DNA of 64,000 nt from an uncultured Bacteroidales bacterium (GTDB taxonomy: Bacteria; Bacteroidota; Bacteroidia; Bacteroidales; Muribaculaceae): positions 5,313-69,312 of the forward strand of contig UQMZ01000016.1 of the NCBI GenBank assembly GCA_900542185.1, given 5' to 3'. The position numbers and the translations under genes were made by a program. Positions 16,839-25,687 of the stretch are shown one piece after another (the first letter of the stretch is position 1; each line of letters starts with the position of its first letter). Below the pieces are notes generated by a model. That model had not been told where the DNA came from. It made no database searches and saw only the letters and a list, made by a program, of their open reading frames with translations.

Positions 16839-17537
16839 ATGACAAAGAATATCCTACGCAACATATTCCTTGCCATAGGCTTGCTGTTTAGCGGAACGGC
16901 GTCTATGGTCAAGGCCGAAATAATCACGTATCGGGTCAAGAACAACGGCAGCCTTACGGTCAAGACCGATTCCATCAAGGAACAGGAACAGTTTTTCGAT
17001 TCCGGAGCGTTGGTCAATATACCCGACAAACGTGACCATAAGACCGAAAGCCTGTTCCCCGACAAGTCGATCGATCTCGGCAAGTCCCATTTCACATGGG
17101 GCGCGGAATTCGGATCATCCATCGACATGACGGCTCACAATATGTCGACGTTCGACCTTGACGTGAATTTCGGCTACAAGAACGCTTACTTCAAGATAAT
17201 AGGCGTTGGAGCCGGATTCCAGCGCAGCATCGACTCCGGCAATAATTTCCTCCCTGTCTATGCTGTCATCAGGACTTCGTTCCGCAAGAGGCCCTCTCTT
17301 TGTTTCCTCAACTTGCAGGCTGGATACTCTTTCAGCACTCTTAAAGGATCCAAGACCCACGGAGACCTCATCTCCACGCTGGGATGCGGCATCAACCTGA
17401 CACAATCTCGCTACGCCAAAAGCTATATAATCATTTCGGCCTGCAGCAGATTCTTCAACAAAAACCACCGCGAACTGACAGGAATGGACATGAAAGCCAT
17501 TACATACGCACGACTGCAAATTGGAATTAATTTCTGA
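16839..17537 (+). CDS. Exported protein of unknown function, beta-barrel-like
   Basis: 232 residues starting at MTKNILRNIF, chosen because it opens a clear signal peptide (IFLAIGLLFSGTASMVKAE). The mature part has alternating polar/apolar strands with many Gly and aromatic residues (HFTWGAEFGSSIDM, FDLDVNFGYKNAYFKIIGVGAGF, SLCFLNLQAGYSFSTL) and ends in ITYARLQIGINF, a C-terminal strand with terminal Phe as in outer-membrane barrels. I recognise no named family. It sits between rpoD and the M3 dipeptidase (4 bases before the latter), so it is probably co-transcribed with the peptidase. Confidence 0.7.
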   Translation: MTKNILRNIFLAIGLLFSGTASMVKAEIITYRVKNNGSLTVKTDSIKEQEQFFDSGALVNIPDKRDHKTESLFPDKSIDLGKSHFTWGAEFGSSIDMTAHNMSTFDLDVNFGYKNAYFKIIGVGAGFQRSIDSGNNFLPVYAVIRTSFRKRPSLCFLNLQAGYSFSTLKGSKTHGDLISTLGCGINLTQSRYAKSYIIISACSRFFNKNHRELTGMDMKAITYARLQIGINF

Positions 17538-17541
17538 CATA

Positions 17542-19671
17542 ATGAAGAAATCCTTATTATTTATAGCCCTGACACTCATGGCACTCACAGACATACCGGC
17601 CACAGCGGCCAATCCACTCATCACCGGCACCACCGAACTGTACGGCACCATGCCTTTTAGCAAACTCTCTGCCAAAGATATGCAGGAGGCGGTGATGGAA
17701 GGCATAAAACTACAGAATCAGGAAATAGACGCCATAATCAATCAGCGAAGCATACCGACATTCGAGAACACCATCGTGGCTCTTGACCGCAGCGGCGAAG
17801 TCCTGAACCGCTCTATCCTTGCCTTAAGCAATATAGAATCGGCCAACGGCACCGACGATATCATGGAGGCATACACATACGTCACCCCTTACCTGTCGCA
17901 GCATTCCACCGACATCATGCTCAATGAGAAGCTATGGGAGCGCATCAAATCCGTGCATGACAACGCCGACAAGGATAATTCCCTAACCCCTGAGGACCGT
18001 CGTCTTATCAACAAGACTTACACCGAGTTTCTGACTTCGGGCGCTGATCTTAAAGGTGCAGACCGCGAGAAACTTCGCCGACTTCAGTCAACCCTAAGCG
18101 ACCTTAATGTGAAATTCTCACAGAATGTCACCAATGAGATGAAGGATCCATCGCGTCGTTTATGGCTCACCGAGGATCAGCTGGACGGAATTCCCGAGAC
18201 CATCAAGGCCGCTTACCGTTCGGCCGCAGCAGATGCCCTCAAGGCAGAAGGTAAGAACGACGACGGGTCGCTTTACCTCGTCACCATCTACCGCCCCAGC
18301 TATGCTCCGTTCATGATGTACAGCACGAACCGCGACCTGCGCCATAAGCTGTACAACCTGAGTGGATCAACCAACACCGGTGGCCCGAACGACAACACGC
18401 TTATCCTGAAGGACATCGCGAATATCCGTCTGCAGATTGCCCAACTGATGGGCAAAAAGAACTTTGCCGAGTATCAGCTGCAGAACACCATGGCCAAGAC
18501 TCCCGAGGCCGTAATGGAATTCTTGAGCGGTCTGAACAAGGATTACACCGAGCCGATGCGCAAGGAAATAAACGAACTGCAGGACTACGCACGCCAGACC
18601 GAGGGAGCCGATTTCAAGCTGATGCCCTGGGATTATTCCTTCTGGTTCAATAAATTGAAGAACGAACGCTATGCCTTCAACGAGGAGGACATGAAGCCCT
18701 ATTTTGAGCTGAACAACACCATCAAGGGTGTGCTCGGACTCGCCACAAAACTGTACGGCTACACGTTCAAGGAGAATACCAAAATCGACAAGTATCATCC
18801 GGATGTCAAGGTGTTCGAGGTTTACGACCGCGACAAGAAACTGCTCGGCATTCTGTACACCGACTTCTTCTATCGTGACACCAAGCGTCCCGGCGCATGG
18901 ATGACCGAGTTCCGCTCAGAATCGAAGGATGACAACGACAACCGCATAATCCCTCTTATCTCGATAGTCTGCAACTTCTCGAAACCCGTGGGCAACGACC
19001 CCGTGCTGCTCAACACCGACGAGGTTGAGACATTCCTTCACGAGTTCGGACACGCCCTGCATGGCCTCTCAAGCCAGGCAAAGTACAACTCGCTGGCAGG
19101 CACCAACGTTGACCATGACTTCGTGGAGCTTTTCTCGCAGTTCAACGAGAACTATCTGACCCGTAAGGAGTTCCTTGATACGTTCGCAAAACATTACAAG
19201 ACCGGCAAGAAAATGCCTCAGGCTCTGATTGACAAACTGATCAAGTCATCCCAGTTCGGCGCGGCTTACGCCACCATGCGTCAGCTTGGATTCGGATACC
19301 TCGACATGGCATACCACACCATCGAGGAACCGCTGCTCGCTTCGTCGTCCGTCAAGGACTTCGAGGAAAAGGCTCTGGATCCCGTGCGTATCTTTGATGC
19401 AGTGCCCGATAATCTTATATCCTCGGCCTTCTCCCATATTTTCTCAGGCGGTTACGCCGCAGGATATTACGGCTATAAGTGGTCGGAGGCTCTTGACGCC
19501 GATGCTTTTGCCGCATTCAAAGAGAACGGTGTATTTGACAGAAAGACCGCCGACAGGTTCCTGAAAATGCTTCAGAGCGGCGATACCAGGGACCCCATGG
19601 AGCTCTATATCGAATTCCGGGGTAAAAAGCCCACCAACGATGCGCTCCTGGAGCGTGACGGCATCAAATAG
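17542..19671 (+). CDS. dcp: M3 family peptidyl-dipeptidase (Dcp-like), exported
   Basis: 709 residues from MKKSLLFIAL, which begins a signal peptide (LFIALTLMALTDIPATAA). The mature protein is a full M3 metallopeptidase: helical N-domain, then catalytic site HEFGHALHGLSS with His500-Glu501...His504, and third-ligand glutamate in the downstream FVELFSQFNENY segment. C-terminal helices (FSHIFSGGYAAGYYGYKWSEAL) match Dcp rather than oligopeptidase A. Dcp removes C-terminal dipeptides from peptides; here in the periplasm, consistent with peptide nutrition. It starts 4 bases after the preceding exported protein gene. Confidence 0.92.
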   Translation: MKKSLLFIALTLMALTDIPATAANPLITGTTELYGTMPFSKLSAKDMQEAVMEGIKLQNQEIDAIINQRSIPTFENTIVALDRSGEVLNRSILALSNIESANGTDDIMEAYTYVTPYLSQHSTDIMLNEKLWERIKSVHDNADKDNSLTPEDRRLINKTYTEFLTSGADLKGADREKLRRLQSTLSDLNVKFSQNVTNEMKDPSRRLWLTEDQLDGIPETIKAAYRSAAADALKAEGKNDDGSLYLVTIYRPSYAPFMMYSTNRDLRHKLYNLSGSTNTGGPNDNTLILKDIANIRLQIAQLMGKKNFAEYQLQNTMAKTPEAVMEFLSGLNKDYTEPMRKEINELQDYARQTEGADFKLMPWDYSFWFNKLKNERYAFNEEDMKPYFELNNTIKGVLGLATKLYGYTFKENTKIDKYHPDVKVFEVYDRDKKLLGILYTDFFYRDTKRPGAWMTEFRSESKDDNDNRIIPLISIVCNFSKPVGNDPVLLNTDEVETFLHEFGHALHGLSSQAKYNSLAGTNVDHDFVELFSQFNENYLTRKEFLDTFAKHYKTGKKMPQALIDKLIKSSQFGAAYATMRQLGFGYLDMAYHTIEEPLLASSSVKDFEEKALDPVRIFDAVPDNLISSAFSHIFSGGYAAGYYGYKWSEALDADAFAAFKENGVFDRKTADRFLKMLQSGDTRDPMELYIEFRGKKPTNDALLERDGIK

Positions 19672-19742
19672 TTCAAAAAGTTTATAAAGTTTAAATGTTA
19701 AGAGAAATCCTTTTGAAGGTTTTCATACATCCAAACAAAGAA

Positions 19743-20591
19743 ATGAAGACAAGAGACGAACTCGTAGACGATCTTCTTGACCTGGCTTTTGCCGAGGACA
19801 TAGGTGACGGCGATCATACAACAATATCGACCATTCCGGCTGATGAAATGGGCAAATCGAGGCTTATAATCAAGGAACCGGGAGTACTGGCCGGCGTGGA
19901 GATGGCCGAGAAGGTCCTACACAAGGTAGATCCGAACATCAAGATGGAGGTATTCATCAAAGATGGCTCGGAGGTAAAGCCCGGCGACATCGCATTCATC
20001 GCGGAAGGTCCCGTACGTTCGTTGCTGACTGCAGAGCGCACCATGCTCAACATCATGCAGCGCATGAGCGGCGTCGCCACGATGACGGCAACATATCAGA
20101 ACGAGCTTAAGGGTCTGCACACCAAGGTGCTCGATACCCGCAAGACCACTCCGGGCATGCGTATCCTGGAGAAGGATGCCGTGGCTATGGGTGGCGGCAA
20201 AAACCATCGCATCGGCCTGTTCGACATGATTCTGATCAAGGACAACCACATAGACTTTGCCGGCGGCATAGAGAAAGCCATTGACCGGGCCCGTCAGTAT
20301 TGCAAGGATAACGGCAAGGACCTGAAAATCGAGGTCGAAGTGCGCAGTCTGGACGATATCCATCGCGTACTCGAGCATGGCGGCGTAGACCGAATCATGT
20401 TCGACAACTTCACCCCGGAATTGACCAAAGAGGCCGTAAAGATTGTAAACGGCGCCGTAGAGACCGAATCATCAGGCGGCATCACACTGAAAAATCTGCG
20501 TCAATACGGCGAAGCCGGTGTGGACTTCATATCTGTTGGCGCCCTGACTCACAGCGTCAAATCGCTCGACATGTCGTTTAAGGCTATGTAA
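19743..20591 (+). CDS. nadC: Nicotinate-nucleotide pyrophosphorylase (quinolinate phosphoribosyltransferase)
   Basis: 282 residues from the ATG at 19743; an ATG 16 codons upstream gives an atypical extension. N-terminal alpha/beta sandwich (DLAFAEDIGDGDHTT), then the barrel with the quinolinate/PRPP-binding residues in TMLNIMQRMSGVAT, DTRKTTPGMR, GGKNHRIGLFDMILIKDNHID and the C-terminal FISVGALTHS. It converts quinolinate and PRPP to nicotinate mononucleotide in de novo NAD synthesis. nadA/nadB are not in the window. The stop overlaps the yraN start by one base. Confidence 0.95.
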   Translation: MKTRDELVDDLLDLAFAEDIGDGDHTTISTIPADEMGKSRLIIKEPGVLAGVEMAEKVLHKVDPNIKMEVFIKDGSEVKPGDIAFIAEGPVRSLLTAERTMLNIMQRMSGVATMTATYQNELKGLHTKVLDTRKTTPGMRILEKDAVAMGGGKNHRIGLFDMILIKDNHIDFAGGIEKAIDRARQYCKDNGKDLKIEVEVRSLDDIHRVLEHGGVDRIMFDNFTPELTKEAVKIVNGAVETESSGGITLKNLRQYGEAGVDFISVGALTHSVKSLDMSFKAM

Positions 20592-21007
20592 TGGACGCGA
20601 AACAATCATCAAATCAGCAAAAAGGCACCCTGAACAGAGATTGGGGTGCCTTTGCTGAAGATAGGGCAGCCGAATATCTCCGCAAACAGGGATATACGAT
20701 TCTGGAACGAAATCTTAAATTCAACAAAATTGAGATTGACATCGTAGCCCAGAAGAACCAGGAGATAGTTTTCGTCGAAGTCAAAGCCAGGTCCGGAGAA
20801 TATCAGGATCCGGTCGATGCAGTGGACAGAAAGAAACGCGCCAAAATGACGGCCGGCGCCGACATATATCTGCGAAGGCTGGATCAGTTGTATCAATACC
20901 GGTTTGACATAATCACGCTTACAGGCAATCAGCAGGATTTCACGCTTGAACACTATGAGGATGCCTTTATGCCGGCCCTCAGATCAGGTGGCCTCCGCTT
21001 CGGCTAA
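20591..21007 (+). CDS. yraN: YraN/UPF0102 family endonuclease-like protein
   Basis: 138 residues. The family core is clear: GAFAEDRAAEYLRKQGYTILERNLKF, then EIDIVAQKNQEIVFVEVKARSG with the PD-(D/E)XK-like catalytic Asp and Glu-x-Lys, and DAVDRKKRAKMTAGADIYL. UPF0102 proteins are small soluble proteins with a Holliday-junction-resolvase-like nuclease fold; the cellular role is not settled. The start codon overlaps the nadC stop (TAATG), so translation is coupled. The following gap (21008-21084) is pyrimidine-rich and holds nothing recognisable. Confidence 0.9.
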   Translation: MDAKQSSNQQKGTLNRDWGAFAEDRAAEYLRKQGYTILERNLKFNKIEIDIVAQKNQEIVFVEVKARSGEYQDPVDAVDRKKRAKMTAGADIYLRRLDQLYQYRFDIITLTGNQQDFTLEHYEDAFMPALRSGGLRFG

Positions 21008-21084
21008 GTTCGACATTCCATTCCCTAATATCTAATTGCCTATTACTAATCTCTATTTCCCACTTTACTTTTAACAATAACCGA

Positions 21085-21828
21085 TTACTGATTGGTTATC
21101 TTCGCAAGGACGATGGCCGTTGCTATGGCCACATTCAATGACTCGCCGTGATTGCTTGTAGCCGGCGGTATGGTGTAAGCCTGCGTCAGCATCTGTTTCA
21201 TTTCTTCGGTTATTCCTTTCCCTTCATTGCCCATCACTATAAATCCTCGTGGTTCGGGATGTGACTCAAACAGATTTTCGCCATTCAGCAGAGTGCCGTA
21301 TACGGGCATGTCCCGATGTGATTCTATAAGTTCCTTCAGATTGCAATAGCTTACCCTTACCGCACCCAACGATCCCATTGTGGCCTGGACTACCTTAGGA
21401 TTGTAACAGTCTACCGTATCGTATGATGCGTATATATCGAAAACGCCGAACCAATGGCACGTGCGGATTATAGTGCCGAGATTTCCCGGATCGCGCACCC
21501 CATCAAGCATCACATATAGCTTTGAACCATCAGGCTCAGGTACAGACTGCTCGGGAATTCTGAATACTCCCATCACATCCGACGGCGTCGTAAACTCCGA
21601 CAGCTTTTTCATCTCGCCTTCCGTAACCTCATAGACGGCCGGGGCCTCTACGCGCAATTCAGACGCTACTTCAGTCCCTTCTCTCAATATCAAGGCGTCG
21701 ATCTGAAAATACCGGCTCAAATCCTCCACAGCCTTTGCACCTTCCGCCGTAAAGAGTCCATGACGCCTCCGCATCTTAACCGTATGGAGATTGCCGTATA
21801 ATGCCATCTTATTGCGCGATATTCTCAT
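21085..21828 (-). CDS. TrmH/SpoU-family RNA 2'-O-methyltransferase
   Basis: 247 residues. The N-terminal substrate-binding domain (RRHGLFTAEGAKAVEDL) is followed by the SPOUT methyltransferase fold with the three TrmH motifs: LDGVRDPGNLGTIIRT (motif 1), FIVMGNEGKGITEEM (motif 2) and IPPATSNHGESLNVAIATAIVL (motif 3), which form the knotted SAM-binding site. It methylates a ribose in tRNA or 23S rRNA; the exact target cannot be read. It ends near yraN (convergent). Its start lies only 17 bases from a MITE-like element that has separated it from the divergent nfo gene. Confidence 0.92.
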   Translation of the reverse strand: MRISRNKMALYGNLHTVKMRRRHGLFTAEGAKAVEDLSRYFQIDALILREGTEVASELRVEAPAVYEVTEGEMKKLSEFTTPSDVMGVFRIPEQSVPEPDGSKLYVMLDGVRDPGNLGTIIRTCHWFGVFDIYASYDTVDCYNPKVVQATMGSLGAVRVSYCNLKELIESHRDMPVYGTLLNGENLFESHPEPRGFIVMGNEGKGITEEMKQMLTQAYTIPPATSNHGESLNVAIATAIVLAKITNQ

Positions 21829-21842
21829 ATTGATGTTTTATC

Positions 21843-22042
21843 TAAGAGAGTGTTTGGATTTAAATCAAATTAAGATTGAGAGGATTTTTTGAGATGATTT
21901 TGCAAGCCAAGGAGGGAGCGGTGCGGGCACCGTAACCGACGAGGCTTGGCAAAATCAGCCAAAAAAGACCTCAAGATTAATTTGAAGTTCTACTTTCCAC
22001 TCTCGCTTTTGTTAAAACGGTTTAAATTCAAACACTCTCTAA
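21843..22042. mobile_element. MITE-like inverted-repeat element with 3-bp flanking duplication
   Basis: The 194 bases 21846-22039 are a long imperfect inverted repeat. The ends match (GAGAGTGTTTGGATTTAAA against the reverse complement GAGAGTGTTTGAATTTAAA), and inner arms also pair: TCAAATTAA...TTGAG...GATTTTGCAAGCC on the left against the complement of GGCTTGGCAAAATC...TCAAG...TTAATTTGA on the right. The centre has a small GC hairpin (CGGTGC/GCACCG, about 21919-21932). TAA flanks both ends (21843-21845; 22040-22042), as a target-site duplication would. No protein is encoded. It fills most of the 301-base gap between the divergent methyltransferase and nfo genes. It may also be a structured RNA; transposon origin is inferred. 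Confidence 0.6.
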
Positions 22043-22068
22043 GGTTTGTGACACAAAATTAGAGTTTA

Positions 22069-22102
22069 TTTGCCGTATTATCAAAAATAATCATTAATTT
22101 TG
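22069..22102 (+). promoter_or_regulatory. Promoter of nfo
   Basis: TTTG (22069-22072) and TAATTTTG (22095-22102), spacer 22 bases. It begins 27 bases after the MITE-like element, so the element does not disrupt it. Confidence 0.6.
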
Positions 22103-22129
22103 TGTTTGGACTAAAATAGAGACCATTTA

Positions 22130-22981
22130 ATGAAATATATCGGAGCACACGTCAGCGCGGCAGGCGGCGTACAGAACACACCCATCGCGGCACACGAAAT
22201 CGGAGCCAAGGCATTCGCCCTTTTCACCGGTTCCAGCAACAGATGGGTATCCAAGGAGCCGTCTACGGCCACCATCGACGACTTCAAGCGGAATTGCGAG
22301 AAGTTCGGTTACACGCCCGACGTAATTTTGCCTCACGATAACTTTCTTATCAATCTCGGCAGCCCGGACGAGAAAAAGCTGGCTCTGTCGCGCAAGTCTT
22401 TCTACGACGAGATGCACCGCGCCGAGCTGTTGGGGCTGAAACTGCTCAACTTCCATCCCGGCTCGCATCTGAACCAGATGCCTGAGGACGAATGTCTGAA
22501 CCTGATAGCCGAAAGCATCAACATCACTCTGGACAAGACGTCCGGAGTGACTGCCGTTCTTGAGTCCACTGCCGGACAAGGCTCCAACTTAGGTTGGCGT
22601 TTCGAACACCTGGCCCATATCATCGACAAGGTGGAGGACAAGAGTCGCATCGGTATATGCGTGGACACTTGCCATTCGCATTCCGCCGGCTATGACCTCT
22701 ATTCGCCCGAAGGATACAATAAGACCTGGCGGGAATTCGACGAAATAATCGGAGGACACTATCTGATGGCACTGCATCTGAACGACAATCTGCGCACCCT
22801 CGGATCGCACATAGACCGCCACGCCTCTATCGGCGACGGGTCCCTTGGTCGCGAATTCTTCATCCGCCTGGTCAACGACCCGCGCTTCGACAACATGCCC
22901 CTGATTCTCGAGACTCCTAACCCCGACATCTGGAACGAGGAGATCAAATGGCTTTACGATAATATACAACCTAATAAATAA
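22130..22981 (+). CDS. nfo: Endonuclease IV (AP endonuclease)
   Basis: 283 residues, standard length. The TIM-barrel AP-endonuclease family-2 motifs are intact: GAHVSAAGG at the start, LLNFHPGSHL, VLESTAGQG, ICVDTCHSHSAGYD, HLNDN with GSHIDRHASIGDGSLG, and LETPNPD. These supply the His, Asp and Glu ligands of the three-zinc site. The enzyme incises DNA 5' of abasic sites in base-excision repair. It has its own promoter and is followed after 13 bases by an MFS transporter gene. Confidence 0.97.
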   Translation: MKYIGAHVSAAGGVQNTPIAAHEIGAKAFALFTGSSNRWVSKEPSTATIDDFKRNCEKFGYTPDVILPHDNFLINLGSPDEKKLALSRKSFYDEMHRAELLGLKLLNFHPGSHLNQMPEDECLNLIAESINITLDKTSGVTAVLESTAGQGSNLGWRFEHLAHIIDKVEDKSRIGICVDTCHSHSAGYDLYSPEGYNKTWREFDEIIGGHYLMALHLNDNLRTLGSHIDRHASIGDGSLGREFFIRLVNDPRFDNMPLILETPNPDIWNEEIKWLYDNIQPNK

Positions 22982-22994
22982 TTGTTTCAATACC

Positions 22995-24623
22995 ATGAAG
23001 AGGAAACCCGATTTAAGTTTCTGGAAGTTATGGGATCTGTCGTTCGGATTCTTCGGAGTCCAGATCGCCTACGCCCTTCAGAGCGCCAATGTGTCGCGAA
23101 TATTCACCACCATCGGCGCCGACCCTCATGATTTAAGTTATTTCTGGATTCTTCCCCCGCTGATGGGATTGCTGGTGCAGCCTATCGTCGGGATGCTTTC
23201 GGACCGTACCTGGACCAAGGTGGGCCGTCGCCTCCCCTATCTGATTTTAGGTGCCACTATCGCCGTCATCGTGATGTGCCTGCTGCCTAACGCCGGATCG
23301 TTCCGGTTTACCGTCTCAAGCGCCATCCTGTTCGGACTTGTGGCCCTGATGTTGCTCGATACCTCCATCAATATGGCCATGCAGCCGTTCAAGATGCTGG
23401 TTGGCGATATGGTGAACGAAAAACAGAAAGGTCTGGCTTATTCCATACAGTCGTTCCTCTGCAATGCCGGCTCGATTGTCGGGTTCATTCTCCCCTTCCT
23501 GCTAGTATGGATGGGTATAAAGAACACCGCAGAGGCCGGAGTAGTACCCGACACGGTTATTTGGTCTTTCTATATAGGCGCCGCAGTGCTGATGCTGTGC
23601 GTGTTATATTCGCTGGTCAAGATCAAGGAATGGCCCCCCAAGGTTTATAACGAATACAACGGAGTGGTCGAGAATGCAGAAAAAAAGGAAAAGAGCGCCA
23701 ACATCATCTCGCTGCTGCGTCACGCTCCCTCCACATTCTGGACTGTGGGTCTCGTCCAATTCTTCTGCTGGTTCGCTTTCCTGTTCATGTGGACTTACAC
23801 CACCAACACCGTAGCTCACAATGCGTTCGACACACCCGAGACCACGAGCTTCCAGGGTGTGACAGTCAACGGCCATGACTATCAGGCCAAGTACATCATC
23901 GCGAACGACAGCATCATCGTCATTGACCATGGCAAGAAGGTTTCCGACTTCCTGGACACCAATAAGGATGGCTTCAAGCTGACCACGGCAGAGATAATGG
24001 AGCACAAGGCCGACGGCACTCTTGACCTTGGCGACTCGTTCACCGTAGATGTTCCCTCAGTGGCCGACACGCATTACATCACACGCACAGTGCTTGACGC
24101 TTCGTCCGAACAGTACAACGCCGCCGGCAACTGGGTAGGCGTCCTCTATGCCGTCCAGGCTCTGGGATCAGTGGTATGGGCCGTTTGCCTACCGCGCTTC
24201 AAGAGTCGCAAGTTCTCCTATACGCTGTCGCTGATTCTCGGTGGCATCGGATTCATCCTCACGGCATTCATCACCAGCCCGTGGCTGCTGTTCGTATCTT
24301 TCCTGCTCATCGGCTGCGCATGGGCCGCCATGCTGGCATGGCCCTTCACCATCCTTACGAATTCACTGCATTCCGGTAATATCGGCGCATACTTAGGCCT
24401 GTTCAACTGCACCATCTGTATTCCGCAGATCATCGCCGCCCTGGTGGGCGGCTGGATTCTGACACTGCTCAGCACTCCCGACCAGATCGCTCCCGAATAC
24501 CTGATGATAATGATAGCCGGCATCTCGCTGATTATCGGTTCCTTCTGCGTATTCTTCATCAAGGAAGGCAAGAGTTCCGACACTCCCGTGCAGGAAAATC
24601 CTGTAGAATCTGAAACATTATAA
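22995..24623 (+). CDS. MFS sugar transporter (SLC45/GPH-like) with a large periplasmic insert
   Basis: 542 residues, 12 predicted membrane segments. The N-terminus LSFWKLWDLSFGFFGVQIAYALQSANVSRIF and LSDRTWTKVGRRLPYL match the sucrose/maltose-transporter-like (SLC45) MFS group common in Bacteroidetes. Between membrane segments 7 and 8 there is an insert of about 100 residues (272-376), predicted periplasmic, holding a calcium-loop-like sequence DTNKDGFKLTTAE at 321-333. From memory, typical homologues have only a short loop here. It probably imports oligosaccharides with protons. The stop overlaps the cdsA start by one base. Confidence 0.85.
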   Translation: MKRKPDLSFWKLWDLSFGFFGVQIAYALQSANVSRIFTTIGADPHDLSYFWILPPLMGLLVQPIVGMLSDRTWTKVGRRLPYLILGATIAVIVMCLLPNAGSFRFTVSSAILFGLVALMLLDTSINMAMQPFKMLVGDMVNEKQKGLAYSIQSFLCNAGSIVGFILPFLLVWMGIKNTAEAGVVPDTVIWSFYIGAAVLMLCVLYSLVKIKEWPPKVYNEYNGVVENAEKKEKSANIISLLRHAPSTFWTVGLVQFFCWFAFLFMWTYTTNTVAHNAFDTPETTSFQGVTVNGHDYQAKYIIANDSIIVIDHGKKVSDFLDTNKDGFKLTTAEIMEHKADGTLDLGDSFTVDVPSVADTHYITRTVLDASSEQYNAAGNWVGVLYAVQALGSVVWAVCLPRFKSRKFSYTLSLILGGIGFILTAFITSPWLLFVSFLLIGCAWAAMLAWPFTILTNSLHSGNIGAYLGLFNCTICIPQIIAALVGGWILTLLSTPDQIAPEYLMIMIAGISLIIGSFCVFFIKEGKSSDTPVQENPVESETL

Positions 24624-25447
24624 TGGACTTTCACAAATTACTGATACGCACCCTCTCCGGCCTGGTATATTGCGGCATCATCATCGGCGCGATATTATCA
24701 GGCCGCTGGGGCGTGGCGGCCTTAGGAACCGTATTCATCTTGCTGGCAAACCTCGAGTTCTCCAAGATTGCCGGCAACCAAGACAGGGCGCCGTCGCTGA
24801 CTATGATCGACATCCTGGCCGGTGTCTGCCTGGCACTCTCGCCTATGGAGCCTACGCTCACCATTGGAGTCATCATTGCAGTCATGAGCCGGTTCATATT
24901 ACAGCTTTACGCACCGGTCAGCAGCCCCGTCGCATCCATCTCGCATTCCATGCTGATGTTTATGTGGGTGGCCGTTCCCATGCTCCTGATGTCGTGCATA
25001 TCGGTGATGTGGAGTCCGATGATTATACTGGCCCTTTTCCTCATGCTGTGGATCAACGACACAGGCGCATTCCTTGTCGGATCCATGATAGGCAAGCACA
25101 GACTGTTCGAGCGTGTGTCGCCCAAGAAATCTTGGGAAGGCTTCTTCGGAGGCCTGCTGTTCAACGTGGCGTTCTCCGTCCTGTTCTATTATGTAGGCAA
25201 TGAATTCTTTGGCATGGCGCGTCTGCACGCCGGTCTCGTCGCATGGATTCTGATGGCTGTCATCGTAACTGTCTTCGGCACATTCGGCGATCTGGTGGAA
25301 TCACAGCTGAAGCGTACTTTGCACCTCAAGGACACCGGCACGATGATTCCCGGCCACGGCGGCATACTCGACCGTATCGATTCTCTGCTCCTGGCACTTC
25401 CCGCAGTATTCGTCTATCTTTTCTTCCTCACAATTTTTAATAATTAA
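24623..25447 (+). CDS. cdsA: Phosphatidate cytidylyltransferase (CDP-diglyceride synthase)
   Basis: 274 residues with about seven membrane segments. The CDS signature is at the C-terminal half: SPKKSWEGFFGGLL, FGDLVESQLKRTLHLKDTG and MIPGHGGILDRIDSLLLA, carrying the metal-binding aspartates. It makes CDP-diacylglycerol from phosphatidate and CTP, the branch point of phospholipid synthesis, in the cytoplasmic membrane. It is translationally coupled to the upstream transporter (TAATG overlap), a pairing that looks fortuitous by function. The 123 bases after it carry the tRNA promoter. Confidence 0.95.
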   Translation: MDFHKLLIRTLSGLVYCGIIIGAILSGRWGVAALGTVFILLANLEFSKIAGNQDRAPSLTMIDILAGVCLALSPMEPTLTIGVIIAVMSRFILQLYAPVSSPVASISHSMLMFMWVAVPMLLMSCISVMWSPMIILALFLMLWINDTGAFLVGSMIGKHRLFERVSPKKSWEGFFGGLLFNVAFSVLFYYVGNEFFGMARLHAGLVAWILMAVIVTVFGTFGDLVESQLKRTLHLKDTGTMIPGHGGILDRIDSLLLALPAVFVYLFFLTIFNN

Positions 25448-25512
25448 ATTATTCATTGTGAACAGTTAAGACAACCGGGGCCGAAATAGCATCGAAAAAA
25501 GTGCCGAAAATA

Positions 25513-25544
25513 TTTGCATATTACCGGAAAAAGCAGTAATTTTG
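25513..25544 (+). promoter_or_regulatory. Promoter of tRNA-Arg
   Basis: TTTG (25513-25516), exactly 20 bases, then TAATTTTG (25537-25544): a perfect match to the Bacteroidetes promoter, 26 bases before the tRNA. Confidence 0.8.
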
Positions 25545-25570
25545 CAACGCAATTCGGAAATGAATAGCAC

Positions 25571-25644
25571 GGTTCGTTAGCTCAATTGAATAGAGCATCT
25601 GACTACGGATCAGAAGGTTGCAGGTTTGAATCCTGCACGAATCA
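25571..25644 (+). tRNA. tRNA-Arg (anticodon ACG)
   Basis: 74 bases fold as a tRNA. The acceptor stem pairs GGTTCGT (25571-25577) with ACGAATC (25637-25643), with A25644 as discriminator. The anticodon stem TCTGA/TCAGA (25598-25602, 25610-25614) encloses loop CTACGGA, giving anticodon ACG (25605-25607). The T arm is GCAGG/CCTGC with loop TTTGAAT. CCA is not encoded. It reads CGN codons after A34 is converted to inosine by TadA. Confidence 0.95.
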
Positions 25645-25652
25645 CACTCCTG

Positions 25653-25687
25653 TGCGGCAAGTCTCCACTTGCCGCATTTCTTTTTTC
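25653..25687 (+). terminator. Rho-independent terminator of tRNA-Arg
   Basis: Perfect 10-bp stem TGCGGCAAGT/ACTTGCCGCA (25653-25662, 25667-25676) with loop CTCC, followed by TTTCTTTTTT. It lies just before the end of the convergent ClC gene. Confidence 0.9.
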
